Shown: positions 7,698 to 16,818, numbered from the stretch's first letter. The stretch is DNA of 34,510 nucleotides from Aureimonas sp. ME7 (GCF_903970965.1 NZ_CAJCKW010000018.1:1-34510), one strand, 5' to 3'. Translations and numbers: made by a program. The notes: generated by a model not told the origin, from the sequence alone.

Positions 7698-9452
7698 ATG
7701 CTCATGCGAACTCTCGCTCGGGCGGTGCTTATGCTGGGTTTTTCGACGGTCAACGCCGGTCAGGTTCTAGCGGCGCTCGATCTATCGATGGCGATCATCG
7801 AGTTCGATCTCGATGGAACGGTTCTACGCGCTAACCGAAACTTCTGCGACGTGATGGGCTACACGTCCGCTGAGATTATCGGCCAGAAGCATGCGATGTT
7901 TCTCGACCCCCATTATGCGTCGTCGCCCGATTATAAAACGTTCTGGGCTGGGTTGTGCGCCGGCAAGTTCGTCTGCGAAGAGTTTCGACGCATCGCCAAG
8001 GGTAGTCGAGAGGTCTACATCCGCGGCAACTACAATCCGATCTTCGATCGCCGCGGAAGGGTGGTGAAGATCGTCAAATTCGCCAATGATATCACTGCGA
8101 CAAAGCAGGCTCAGCTCGACAATACCGCCAAGATGGATGCGATCTGCCGCTCCCAGGCGACCATCGAGTTTACGGTCGAAGGCGTCGTTCTGACCGCCAA
8201 TCCCAACTTCCTATCCGCCTTAGGTTACCAGCTCGACGAGATCGTTGGCCAGCATCACCGGATGTTCGTCGAGCCATCGTATGCCACCTCAAGCGAGTAC
8301 GCCGCGATGTGGGAACGATTGGCACAAGGTGAGTTCGTCGCCGATGAGTTCAAGCGTGTGGGCAAAGGAGGGCGTGAGGTTTACATCCAGGCGTCCTACA
8401 ACCCCGTTTTCGGGCTCGATGGGCGAGTGGTGAAGGTGGCCAAGTTCGCCATGGATGTGACCGAACGCGTGTTGGCTGTACGGCGACTGGGGCATGCGCT
8501 CAGCAAGCTGGCCGATGGCGAACTCAGCAACAGCATACGCGATCCGTTCATGCCGGCGTTGGATCAGGTTCGCCAAGATTTCAATCGATCGACTGACACC
8601 TTGTGCGCGGCCATGCAGACGGTCCGCAGCAACGCGGATCTCATTTTAGCGGGTGCTGACCAAATTCGCTCTGCGTCGAATGAACTCGCACAGCGTAGTG
8701 AACAGCAGGCAGCCGCGATCGAAGAAACGTCGGCCGCCCTTTCCGAACTTACGGGCAACGTGCGTCAATCCACCAAGCAAGCCGAGGAAGCCGGTCAACT
8801 GGTGGAGGGGACGAAGAAGGAAGCCGAAACCTCCGGACATATCGTCTCGAAGGCGATCGAAGCGATGGGGCGTATCGAGACGTCTTCCAATAAGATCGGT
8901 AAGATCATCGGCGTCATTGATGAGATCGCTTTCCAAACCAACCTTTTGGCTCTCAACGCTGGGGTGGAGGCGGCACGCGCCGGCGAAGCCGGTCGCGGTT
9001 TCGCAGTGGTCGCACAAGAAGTGCGCGGCTTGGCGCAGAGATCGGCGGAGGCCGCTAAAGAGATCAAGGAGTTGATTTCCACCTCGCGCGATCAAGTACG
9101 GGAGGGCGTCGATCTGGTAGATCACGCTGGCCAAGCCCTGCAACGCATCATCGAGAAGGTTGCCGAAGCGAACCATCGCGTTGTCTCCATCGTCAACACC
9201 GCGCGCTCGCAGGCCACGGGCCTTCACGAGATCAACACAGCTGTCGGAACACTCGATAAGGGTATCCAGCAGAATGCTGCGATGGTTGAGGAAACGACGG
9301 CGGCATGCAACGAGTTGTCAGCTGAGGCGCGCACGCTGAACCAACTCCTCGCTAAGTTCAGGGTCGAGGCTGTCACGACGACAACTTCGCTCGGACATAG
9401 ACCGGGTTCAAATGTACATATGCTTCAAAAACGCGTTGCCGACATATTCTAG
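7698..9452 (+). CDS. Soluble PAS-PAS methyl-accepting chemotaxis protein
   Basis: A 584-residue chemoreceptor without transmembrane segments, so it senses inside the cell. Two PAS domains lie at residues about 25-135 and 145-258; both carry the 'NxNFxxxxGYxxxEIxGQxHxMF' pattern and end in F-A-x-D-I/V-T. A short HAMP-like linker follows (LSKLADGELSNSI), and then the long coiled-coil signalling domain. The conserved hairpin tip, around residues 400-445, reads IDEIAFQTNLLALNAGVEAA and then RAGEAGRGFAVVAQEVR, the surface that binds CheA and CheW. Likely adaptation sites lie in EETSAALSE and EETTAACNE. The C-terminus (VADIF) lacks the NWETF-type CheR-docking pentapeptide. PAS pairs in such proteins often sense redox state or oxygen; the ligand here is unknown. 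ATG 7704 and 7731 are alternative starts. Confidence 0.93.
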   Translation: MLMRTLARAVLMLGFSTVNAGQVLAALDLSMAIIEFDLDGTVLRANRNFCDVMGYTSAEIIGQKHAMFLDPHYASSPDYKTFWAGLCAGKFVCEEFRRIAKGSREVYIRGNYNPIFDRRGRVVKIVKFANDITATKQAQLDNTAKMDAICRSQATIEFTVEGVVLTANPNFLSALGYQLDEIVGQHHRMFVEPSYATSSEYAAMWERLAQGEFVADEFKRVGKGGREVYIQASYNPVFGLDGRVVKVAKFAMDVTERVLAVRRLGHALSKLADGELSNSIRDPFMPALDQVRQDFNRSTDTLCAAMQTVRSNADLILAGADQIRSASNELAQRSEQQAAAIEETSAALSELTGNVRQSTKQAEEAGQLVEGTKKEAETSGHIVSKAIEAMGRIETSSNKIGKIIGVIDEIAFQTNLLALNAGVEAARAGEAGRGFAVVAQEVRGLAQRSAEAAKEIKELISTSRDQVREGVDLVDHAGQALQRIIEKVAEANHRVVSIVNTARSQATGLHEINTAVGTLDKGIQQNAAMVEETTAACNELSAEARTLNQLLAKFRVEAVTTTTSLGHRPGSNVHMLQKRVADIF

Positions 9453-10090
9453 TTAACGGCTGGGTTCGCCATGCCGTCTGCCGTGGGGGGCTGTCAAAGT
9501 ATATGCCTTCGCGTGCTTGCAGCCGGTGGAAAGAGGTGGCTGTAAGTTTCGTCTCGGTGCTGAACCGCGAACCATTGACTTTCGGCTCGATCAAACTGAA
9601 GCCGTCACATCAAGCTACATCCGCCTACTATGTCACTGACCGTGCGGACCCTTGGCAGAAGTCTTTTCGTTTGTGCGGGTGGGTCGAGAGCCCGAAGGCG
9701 GAAGGCGCCTATTGGAGTGGCAAGCGACGCTTGGCTCAACCTCGTGTATCGGCAACCGTGTTGAAGTGCTCAGCAACCAAGTCCTGAACGGACGCTGCCT
9801 TCCGTTCTTGCTGGTTTCCAGGCGGCAACCGAATGCGCTGTCCCAATACGCTTCAGCGCCCTATCGGTTCGCGCCAGAACGCACCTCACCCGCTGGGGCA
9901 CAACTGGACCAATTGGCATCAAGGATATTCTTTATCACGCCACCAACTTTCCGCGCTGAGTGAGCCGGCTGTTCGATGGATCCATTGCTTCCGTCGCATC
10001 CGATGGCTTAGCAGAGGTTGATGGGTCCTGTTCCTCAAACGGATCCCTCATAGCGACGATGCATGATCGATCCGGCGGGGACCAACGACG
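9453..10090. other. Intergenic stretch between the chemoreceptor and kinase operon
   Basis: About 640 bp. Short open frames exist but none has a recognisable protein, consistent codon bias or a good ribosome-binding site. The operon promoter is presumably in the last 200 bp, but I see no clear motif. Confidence 0.4.
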
Positions 10091-13000
10091 TTGCCTTCAA
10101 CGAAACCATCGAAAGCCGAAACCGCGTATCGCGTTTGGGGGCTGGATCCCCTGGTTGCTGTGGGTTTGGCGGGTGCCGTTCTCTTCTTCGTCGTCAGCGG
10201 CGTCGTCGCGTTCCTCAACCTCCAGGCCGTCCGCGAAGGGAACCAGCGGGTCGTTGAGACTCATCAAACCATCGTCGCCCTCGATCAGATGCTGTCCACC
10301 ATTCAGGATGCCGAAACGGGGCAGCGTGGGTTTCTACTCGCGGGCAGCGATCGCTACCTGGAGCCCTACAATGCCGCCCTTCGCGACATTCCATCCAAGC
10401 TCGGCGAGATCGCAAGCCTGACCACGGGCAATGCGAACCAGTTGCCAAGAATGTCCGCCTTGCGCAGGCATGTAGATGCCAAGCTTGCGGAACTGAAGGA
10501 GACGATCGATCTGCGTCGTGCGAATGGCCTGCAAGCTGCGCTCGCAGTGGTCAATACGGATCGCGGCAAGGTAGAGATGGACGCGATCCGCGCTCAGATC
10601 GGTGCGATGGCGCAGGAGGAGATGCGCGTTCGTACTGAGCGCCTTGCCGAGATGGACAGCGCGCAACGCAGTGCCGTCGTCGGTGGGATCATGTCCGGCC
10701 TCCTCGGTGTTCTTCTGACGGTGGTGATCGCTTATCTCATGCGCCGGGCGACATTGGCCCGCCGACGCGAGGAATGGCTTCAATCCGGACAGGTTGGTTT
10801 GGCGTCGACGATGCAAGGCGATCAGCCTATCGAGCCACTCGCCAACGCCATCCTCGATTATCTCACACGCTATCTCGGCGCGGTGGCGGCGGCCCTGTTC
10901 GTCGACGATGGCCAGGGGCGCTACAGACGCGCCGCCACCTACGGCATCGCGGATGCGTCGAGCGTGCCAGAGCGTTTCGGTCCGCGCGAAGGTCTTCTCG
11001 GCCAAGCGGCAGCGGAGCGACGCCCTCTGTCGGTAGGAGAGGTGCCCGACGGCTATCTCCGTTTCGGGTCGGCTCTGGGCCAGGACAAGCCCCGGCATCT
11101 CCTGATCATGCCAGCCAGCATCGACGACGAGGTCAACGCCGTCCTAGAACTTGGCTTCCTGCAGCCCGTGGATCGAAGCGTCCTGCAACTCTTGGAGCAA
11201 GGCACCGCTGCCGTGGCGATCGCCTTGCGGTCGGCAGCCTATCGCGAGGAACTGAAAGCCCTTCTGGAGGAAACCCAGCGCCAGTCGGAGGAATTGCAGA
11301 CGCAGAGCGAGGAGCTTCGGGTTTCCAACGAGGAATTGGAAGAACAGGGGCGGGCACTGAAGGAGTCTCAGGCGCGGCTCGAACTGCAACAGGTCGAACT
11401 GGAGCAGACCAACTCGCAACTTGAAGAGCAGGCCCAGCAACTCGAACGCCAGCGCGACGATCTGGAGCGGGTCAACGCTTCGGTGCAACTGAAGGCCCGA
11501 GAACTCGAACAGGCGAGCCGCTACAAGAGCGACTTCCTGGCCAACATGAGCCACGAGTTGCGCACGCCGCTGAACTCATCGCTCATCCTCGCCAAGCTCC
11601 TGGCGGACAATCCAGAAGACAACTTGACGGCGGAACAGGTCAAGTACGCCCAGACGATCCAATCGTCCGGCAACGACCTCCTCAACCTGATCAACGACAT
11701 CCTCGACCTGTCGAAGATCGAGGCCGGCCATGTCGAGATCCGGCCCGAAACGGTCGCGCTGGAGCGCATGACTAGAAATCTGCGTCAGCTTTTCCAGCCG
11801 GTGGCGAGCGAGCGACGTCTCCAATTCGAGATCGACATCGCGGCGGACGCGCCCGAAAGTTTCGAGACCGACCCGCAGAGGCTGGAGCAGGTTTTGAAGA
11901 ACCTCCTGTCCAACGCCTTCAAGTTCACGCAGGCCGGGCGCATCGGGCTGACGATCCATCGGGCCGGCGCGGACCGCATCGCCTTCTCGGTTTCAGACAC
12001 GGGGATCGGCATCGATGCGGAGCAGCAGCAGCGCATATTCGAGGCCTTCCACCAGGCCGACGGGACAATCAGCCGACGGTTCGGGGGGACCGGTCTCGGT
12101 CTTTCGATCTCGCGCCAGCTGGTGCGCCTGCTCGGCGGCTCGATCGAGGTGACGAGCCGTCCTGGGGAAGGCAGCACGTTCACGGTGACGGTTCCCGAAA
12201 GCTACGATCCGGCCAGGGTGGCGCCTCGCGAGGCGCCCGTCACGGCGCCAGTGGCGCCTCAACCGCGCCAGGAGAGCGCCGACGCGCCTTCTCGGTCTCG
12301 TGGCCGCAAGCTGGAGGACGATCGCGCCGCCGCGCCCGACGCCCGCCGCACCCTGCTGGTGATCGAGGACGACCCCACGTTCGCGACCATCCTGCGCGAC
12401 CTGTCGCGCGAAATGGGTTTCCGCTCGCTGGTCGCGGCGACGGCGGAAGAGGCGTTGGTCCTCGCCAAAGAATTCCTGCCCAGCGCCATCGTGCTCGACG
12501 TGGGCCTTCCCGACCAGTCGGGTCTTGCCGTGCTCGATCGCCTCAAGCAGGACAACCGGACCCGCCACATTCCTGTTCATATCGTCTCCGGCGGCGACCA
12601 TGCGCAAACCGCCTTCGCGCTCGGGGCTGTCGGCTACGAATTGAAGCCCGTCATGCGCGAGCAACTGGTCGAAGTGCTGCGCAAGTTCGAAACCCGGCTC
12701 TCGCAGCGGGTGCACAAGGTGCTGATCGTCGAGGACGACGCGGTCCAGCGCGATGCGGTGGCCAGACTCCTTTCCTCTCAGGACGTCGAAACGGTGACGG
12801 CAGGAACGGCTGCAGAGTGCCTGGAGCGTCTGAAGTCGGAAACGTTCGACTGCATGGTGCTCGACTTGTCGCTGCCCGACGCCTCGGGCTATTTCCTGCT
12901 GGAGAAGCTGAGCGAGGAGAGCGCCTACGCCTTTCCGCCAGTGATCGTCTACACCGGCCGCGAACTGTCGGCCGACGACGAGCAGCGGCTGCGGCGATAC

Positions 13001-13531
13001 TCCAAATCCATCATCATCAAGGGCGCGAAATCGCCCGAACGCCTTCTGGACGAAGTGAGCCTGTTCCTTCATCAGGTCATCGCCGAGCTTCCCGACGAGC
13101 AGCAGCAGATGATCCGCAAGGCGCGCCATCGCGACGCGCGGCTGGAGGGCCGGCGCATCCTGGTGGTCGAGGACGACGTGAGAAACATCTACGCGCTGAC
13201 CAACATCCTCGAGCCGAAGGGCGCGATCGTCGAGATCGCCCGTAACGGCCAGGAAGCGATCGATGCGCTCAAGGCGAGCGCGGCGAGCGCGGAGGGGCCG
13301 ATCGACCTCGTCCTGATGGATGTCATGATGCCGGTCATGGACGGGCTGACGGCCACGAGGGAAATTCGTCTCCAGCCGGACTGGCGCAAGCTGCCGATCA
13401 TCGCCTTGACGGCCAAGGCTATGCCGAACGACCAGCAACGCTGCATCGACGCTGGCGCCAACGACTACATGGCCAAGCCCCTCGATGTGGAGAAGCTCTT
13501 GTCGCTCGTGCGCGTCTGGATGCCGAAGTGA
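10091..13531 (+). CDS. Hybrid sensor histidine kinase CHASE3-GAF-HisKA-HATPase-REC-REC-REC
   Basis: An 1146-residue membrane sensor kinase. A first transmembrane helix lies at about 20-43. Next comes a periplasmic CHASE3 domain with the signature DAETGQRGFLLAGSDRYLEP, then a second helix at about 195-215. A GAF domain spans about 235-380, followed by a roughly 90-residue Glu/Gln-rich coiled coil. The H-box FLANMSHELRTPLN has phospho-acceptor H488, and the ATPase boxes include LLSNAFKFT, DTGIGI and GGTGLGLSI. Three receivers follow, with phospho-acceptors D803 (VLDVGLPD), D925 (VLDLSLPD) and D1077 (LMDVMMP). The start is TTG with a GCGGGGA-type ribosome-binding site about 12 nt upstream. It heads an operon, overlapping cheR by a GTGA. 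Such kinases typically pass phosphate between their own receivers and partner regulators. Confidence 0.93.
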   Translation: MPSTKPSKAETAYRVWGLDPLVAVGLAGAVLFFVVSGVVAFLNLQAVREGNQRVVETHQTIVALDQMLSTIQDAETGQRGFLLAGSDRYLEPYNAALRDIPSKLGEIASLTTGNANQLPRMSALRRHVDAKLAELKETIDLRRANGLQAALAVVNTDRGKVEMDAIRAQIGAMAQEEMRVRTERLAEMDSAQRSAVVGGIMSGLLGVLLTVVIAYLMRRATLARRREEWLQSGQVGLASTMQGDQPIEPLANAILDYLTRYLGAVAAALFVDDGQGRYRRAATYGIADASSVPERFGPREGLLGQAAAERRPLSVGEVPDGYLRFGSALGQDKPRHLLIMPASIDDEVNAVLELGFLQPVDRSVLQLLEQGTAAVAIALRSAAYREELKALLEETQRQSEELQTQSEELRVSNEELEEQGRALKESQARLELQQVELEQTNSQLEEQAQQLERQRDDLERVNASVQLKARELEQASRYKSDFLANMSHELRTPLNSSLILAKLLADNPEDNLTAEQVKYAQTIQSSGNDLLNLINDILDLSKIEAGHVEIRPETVALERMTRNLRQLFQPVASERRLQFEIDIAADAPESFETDPQRLEQVLKNLLSNAFKFTQAGRIGLTIHRAGADRIAFSVSDTGIGIDAEQQQRIFEAFHQADGTISRRFGGTGLGLSISRQLVRLLGGSIEVTSRPGEGSTFTVTVPESYDPARVAPREAPVTAPVAPQPRQESADAPSRSRGRKLEDDRAAAPDARRTLLVIEDDPTFATILRDLSREMGFRSLVAATAEEALVLAKEFLPSAIVLDVGLPDQSGLAVLDRLKQDNRTRHIPVHIVSGGDHAQTAFALGAVGYELKPVMREQLVEVLRKFETRLSQRVHKVLIVEDDAVQRDAVARLLSSQDVETVTAGTAAECLERLKSETFDCMVLDLSLPDASGYFLLEKLSEESAYAFPPVIVYTGRELSADDEQRLRRYSKSIIIKGAKSPERLLDEVSLFLHQVIAELPDEQQQMIRKARHRDARLEGRRILVVEDDVRNIYALTNILEPKGAIVEIARNGQEAIDALKASAASAEGPIDLVLMDVMMPVMDGLTATREIRLQPDWRKLPIIALTAKAMPNDQQRCIDAGANDYMAKPLDVEKLLSLVRVWMPK

Positions 13532-14367
13532 ACGAGTTCGAGCCGACGGAAAAGACCGAGGACATCGAGATCCGCCTCCTTTTAGAGGCAATCTACAGCC
13601 GGTACCACTACGACTTTCGCAACTACTCGATGGCTTCGATCAAGCGACGCCTGCGGCAGGCGCGCGAGCAGCTGGGCTTCGCGACGTTCTCCGCCATGCA
13701 GGAGCGCCTTCTGCACGAGCCGGACATGCTGCCCCGTCTCCTGCGCTACCTGACGGTCCAGGTCAGCGAGATGTTCCGCGACCCCAGCTATTTCCGCGCC
13801 ATCCGCGAGACGGTCGTGCCGCATCTGCGCACCTATCCCTCGCTGAAGGTCTGGATCGCCGGCTGCAGCGAAGGGGAGGAAGTGTATTCGCTCGCCATCC
13901 TGTTTCGCGAGGAAGGGTTGGAAGACCGGACCATCTTCTACGCCACCGACATCAACCAGGATGCCCTGCACGCGGCCGAACGGGGCGTGTACGCGCTGGA
14001 TCGGATGCAGCTCTTCACCGAGAACCATCGCAGGTCTGGCGGCAGGTCTTCCTTGTCGGACTACTATCAGGCGGCCTATGGCCGCGTTTCCTTCGACAAG
14101 ACGTTGCGCCGCAACGTCGTCTTCTCCGACCACAGCCTGGTGACGGATGCCGTCTTCGCCGAGATGCACCTGATCTCCTGCCGCAACGTGATGATCTATT
14201 TCGACCGCGACCTGCAGGATCGCGCCCTCGGGCTGTTCAAGGATTCCCTCACGCGCAAGGGTTTTCTCGGCCTCGGAGCCAGGGAAAGCCTGCGCTTCTC
14301 CAAGCACGCCGCCGACTTTGCGGACTTCGACCGCGACGAGAAGATCTATCAGCGGCGGGCGAACTGA
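13528..14367 (+). CDS. cheR: CheR-type protein-glutamate O-methyltransferase
   Basis: A 279-residue SAM-dependent methyltransferase that makes glutamate methyl esters on chemoreceptor-like coiled coils. It has the N-terminal helical domain (SRYHYDFRNYSMASIKRRLR), the linker TVQVSEMFRDPSYF, the SAM-binding motif WIAGCSEGEEVYSLAI, ATDINQDAL, and the late motif LISCRNVMIYFD. Length is normal for CheR. The start is GTG, overlapping the kinase stop as GTGA, so translation is coupled. No cheA, cheW or cheY is adjacent, so this is an orphan CheR placed with a sensor kinase rather than in a chemotaxis operon. Confidence 0.94.
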   Translation: MNEFEPTEKTEDIEIRLLLEAIYSRYHYDFRNYSMASIKRRLRQAREQLGFATFSAMQERLLHEPDMLPRLLRYLTVQVSEMFRDPSYFRAIRETVVPHLRTYPSLKVWIAGCSEGEEVYSLAILFREEGLEDRTIFYATDINQDALHAAERGVYALDRMQLFTENHRRSGGRSSLSDYYQAAYGRVSFDKTLRRNVVFSDHSLVTDAVFAEMHLISCRNVMIYFDRDLQDRALGLFKDSLTRKGFLGLGARESLRFSKHAADFADFDRDEKIYQRRAN

Positions 14368-14942
14368 TGCCGTCGCACCCGCAAGCCGTCGTGATCGGCG
14401 CGTCCGCCGGCGCGCTGGAGGCCTTGTCGTCGATCCTGCCGAAGTTGCCCAAAGGTTTCGGGCTGCCCATTATGGTCGTCGTCCATGTCCCTCCCGGCAA
14501 GCGAAGCATCCTCGCTGAGCTGTTCCAGGCCAAGTGCCGCGTGCCGGTGCGGGAAGTCGATGACAAGGAGCCGATCGTTTCGGGAACGGTCTACTTCGCC
14601 CCGCCCGACTACCATCTTCTGGTCGAGAACGAGACGAGCCTATCGCTGTCCAGCGATGAAGCGGTCCTCTTCTCGCGCCCGTCCATCGACGTTCTGTTCG
14701 AAAGTGCGGCGGATGCCTATGGAGCGGGTCTGGTGGGGATCGTCCTGACCGGGGCCAACCACGACGGTGCCAAGGGCCTGCGCGCCATTCTCGACGCACG
14801 CGGAACCGCACTCGTACAGGACCCGGCTACGGCCCTGGCCGCCGCGATGCCGGAAGGCGCCCTTCGCATGTCGCCGGGCGCCCGCATTGCTTCGCTAGAC
14901 GAGATCGCGGCCTATCTCGTAGAAGTTGGACGTCGATCATGA
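14367..14942 (+). CDS. cheB: Stand-alone CheB-type methylesterase (no receiver domain)
   Basis: A 191-residue catalytic CheB domain that hydrolyses glutamate methyl esters or deamidates glutamine, opposing CheR. The Ser-His-Asp triad is visible: S13 in VVIGASAGALEAL, H40 in VVVHVPPG, and D133 in TGANHDGAKG. The normal N-terminal phospho-receiver is absent, so activity cannot be controlled by phosphorylation in cis; the receiver of the next gene could do this in trans. The ATG shares its A with the CheR stop (TGATG). A longer in-frame reading back to 13485 exists, but it lies inside cheR in another frame and is not real. Confidence 0.93.
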   Translation: MPSHPQAVVIGASAGALEALSSILPKLPKGFGLPIMVVVHVPPGKRSILAELFQAKCRVPVREVDDKEPIVSGTVYFAPPDYHLLVENETSLSLSSDEAVLFSRPSIDVLFESAADAYGAGLVGIVLTGANHDGAKGLRAILDARGTALVQDPATALAAAMPEGALRMSPGARIASLDEIAAYLVEVGRRS

Positions 14943-16063
14943 CCCCTACGCCCGTTCTTCTGGTCGACGACCTCGAAGAGAACCTGATCGCGCTGGAAGC
15001 CCTGTTGCGGCGCGACGATCATCTCCTTCTCAAGGCGCGGTCCGGCGACGAAGCGCTGGAACTCCTCCTTCGACACGATGTAGCGCTTGCGCTCGTCGAC
15101 GTGCAAATGCCCGGTCTCAATGGTTTCGAGCTCGCCGAACTCATGCGCGGCAACGAGCGAACGCGCCGCATACCGATCATCTTCGTGACGGCTGGTAGTG
15201 CAGATGGGCGGCGCCGGTTCCAAGGTTACGAGGCGGGCGCCGTCGACTTCATCCAGAAGCCCATCGAACCCGATATCCTGCGCAGCAAGGTCGAGGTCTT
15301 TTTCGAACTCTACCGCCAGCGGCTGCAGATCGCTCAGCAGCGCGACGAACTCGCGGCCCAGGCCGAGGCCTTGCGGGAGGCGGGGCGACGCAAGGATCTC
15401 TCCCTCATGACGCTCGCACAGGACATCGCGCTTCACGAGGATGCAAGGGCCTATCAGGACATGGTCCTGCGGGAGGTCAATCATCGCATCAAGAACCTCT
15501 TCAGCGTCACCGCCGGCTTGATTTCCATGAGCGCGCGAAGCGCCGGCAGCATCGAGGAACTGACATCGGACCTGAAGTCCCGGCTACGGGCGCTTGCCAA
15601 CGTCCACGACCTGACGCTTCCCGACCTTGGTCAAGCGCATATGCCGGACGCGCCTGTCACGACGCTCATCGCCCTCCTGAAGGCGATCGTCGCGCCCCAC
15701 GACGATGCGGACCATTCCCGAATATCGATATCGGGCGCGGACGTGCGACTGCCGGGCAGCGTCCTCACCTCGCTCGCCATGTTGTTTCACGAACTGACGA
15801 CAAACGCCTCAAAGTACGGCGCTCTTTCGACGCCGGAGGGACGGTTGCGGATCACGGTCTCCCAGGATAACGACGTCTTGTGTGTCGATTGGCAGGAGGA
15901 GGGCGTGACGCCAAACTTCGAACCCGCGACACGCCAAGGGTTCGGGACAACCTTGGAAAAGGCCATGTTGAAGGGCTTGGACGCCGACATCCATCGGAAC
16001 TGGCGAACGGGCGGGCTTTCCCTAGTCCTGACGGTACCTTTGGATAAGCTGGAGGTTCGCTAG
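14939..16063 (+). CDS. Response regulator fused to an HWE-type histidine kinase
   Basis: A 374-residue soluble protein. An N-terminal receiver (1-125) has VLLVDDLEEN, phospho-acceptor D54 in LVDVQMPG, and the Lys of FIQKPIEP. A coiled-coil linker (125-170) is followed by an HWE kinase core. The core has the H-box REVNHRIKNLFSV with H182, an N-box FHELTTNASKYGAL, and the diagnostic W-x-E (W318, E320 in DWQEEG), then GFGTTL. HWE kinases are an alphaproteobacterial family that lacks the usual F box. A receiver in front suggests that phosphotransfer from the hybrid kinase switches this kinase's output. It overlaps cheB as ATGA and is the last gene of the operon; the convergent reverse-strand gene stops 22 bp further on. 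Confidence 0.92.
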   Translation: MTPTPVLLVDDLEENLIALEALLRRDDHLLLKARSGDEALELLLRHDVALALVDVQMPGLNGFELAELMRGNERTRRIPIIFVTAGSADGRRRFQGYEAGAVDFIQKPIEPDILRSKVEVFFELYRQRLQIAQQRDELAAQAEALREAGRRKDLSLMTLAQDIALHEDARAYQDMVLREVNHRIKNLFSVTAGLISMSARSAGSIEELTSDLKSRLRALANVHDLTLPDLGQAHMPDAPVTTLIALLKAIVAPHDDADHSRISISGADVRLPGSVLTSLAMLFHELTTNASKYGALSTPEGRLRITVSQDNDVLCVDWQEEGVTPNFEPATRQGFGTTLEKAMLKGLDADIHRNWRTGGLSLVLTVPLDKLEVR

Positions 16064-16085
16064 CTCCTCGGTTCGGTGTCAGCGA

Positions 16086-16439
16086 TCACGAGGGCCAACG
16101 CTGGTCGCCAGGCCGCTCGACGTTGCCGATAATGCCGAGCTCTTCCGGCCATTCATTGCCGTCGAGCGCAATGCGCAGATCCAGCCCATGCAGCATGGCG
16201 TGCTCCTGCGCATCCCGCAGCACATCGGGAAGATCACCGTTGAGGTTGATCTCGTCGGCCGGGGCCTGACCGGCGGTTGGACCACTAATCGACGCCGATC
16301 CGCGCAGCTTTCCTCGCCCTCCGATCAGTCGGACAAGCACGAAGGGGCGGCTTTCCTCACCGGTGCGCAGAAAGAACAGATCGTCGGTCGCCATCGGATG
16401 CCTCACGTCAACGAGTTTGGACACAGCATCTGGGGTCAT
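16086..16439 (-). CDS. Hypothetical protein, 117 residues
   Basis: A reverse-strand frame with coding-like codon use. ATG 16439 was chosen because GGAG lies 10 nt upstream; nine more codons could be read in front. The protein has no signal peptide or transmembrane segment. Recognisable text is MATDDLFFLRTGEESRPFVL in the first third, then an acidic segment, and EWPEELGIIGNVERP near the end. I do not recognise a family. It lies convergent with the four-gene kinase operon. Confidence 0.6.
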   Translation of the reverse strand: MTPDAVSKLVDVRHPMATDDLFFLRTGEESRPFVLVRLIGGRGKLRGSASISGPTAGQAPADEINLNGDLPDVLRDAQEHAMLHGLDLRIALDGNEWPEELGIIGNVERPGDQRWPS

Positions 16440-16570
16440 AGAGGACGATCTCCAGGCCGAGCACATCGTCGTTCACCATCAAAGCGCATCAATAAGGCTT
16501 TCGGCTTGTTCAAGTCAGCTTGCAGGGTATCCGCTACGAGGGGTTTTCGCCTTGGTCGCGCAGATCGCGA

Positions 16571-16603
16571 AAAAGCCTGTCACGGTGGACCGGGCGGGCT
16601 TTT
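16571..16603 (-). terminator. Possible decayed terminator behind the porin relic
   Basis: AAAAGCC and GGCTTTT form a 7-bp inverted repeat (16571-16577 / 16597-16603) around GC-rich sequence, about 58 bp beyond the stop of the porin fragment. The shape fits a rho-independent terminator read on the reverse strand, but the GC-rich inner stem no longer pairs well. Confidence 0.35.
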
Positions 16604-16660
16604 GAACGTTGGACGATCCGGCTTGGGACTGGAGACCGAGCCGGCCTCACCCACCCCTCG

Positions 16661-16818
16661 TTAGTTGAAGCGGTAGGACAGCTTCGCCGTCGCCGTGTGG
16701 AAGCCGAAGTCGCCGTTGGAGCGGAAGTCGGTGAACTGGCCGGGGACGACCGCCGTGCCGGAGCCGTCGAACGGACCGCCGTTGAGGCGGGGCGAGAAGT
16801 CGCCACCGATGGCGGAAG
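16661..16818 (-). pseudogene. C-terminal remnant of an outer-membrane beta-barrel (Omp25/31-like) protein
   Basis: The reverse strand ends in HTATAKLSYRFN-stop, the classic final beta-strand with terminal aromatic residue used for outer-membrane insertion. It is preceded by IGGDFSPRLNGGPFDGSG and FTDFRSNGDFGF, the sequence typical of the last two strands of rhizobial barrel porins. Only about 52 residues match. Further upstream the frame runs into sequence with no barrel character (WLQRLATKSRFVVVWPVVAA), and there is no signal peptide. The rest of the gene (normally 200 residues or more) is missing, so this is a relic. Confidence 0.65.

Noticed and set aside
9503-9963. Overlapping 94- and 103-codon frames between the chemoreceptor and the kinase operon
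   Set aside because: No ribosome-binding site, no consistent codon bias and no recognisable protein; treated as non-coding.
11993-13591. A 532-codon reverse-strand open frame opposite the receiver domains of the hybrid kinase
   Set aside because: It is an antisense shadow caused by high G/C third positions; the forward frame has clear REC motifs and the reverse text resembles nothing.
13485-14366. A long N-terminal extension of CheB
   Set aside because: This part lies in another frame of the cheR gene; the ATG at 14367 gives a complete CheB catalytic domain starting at the normal point.
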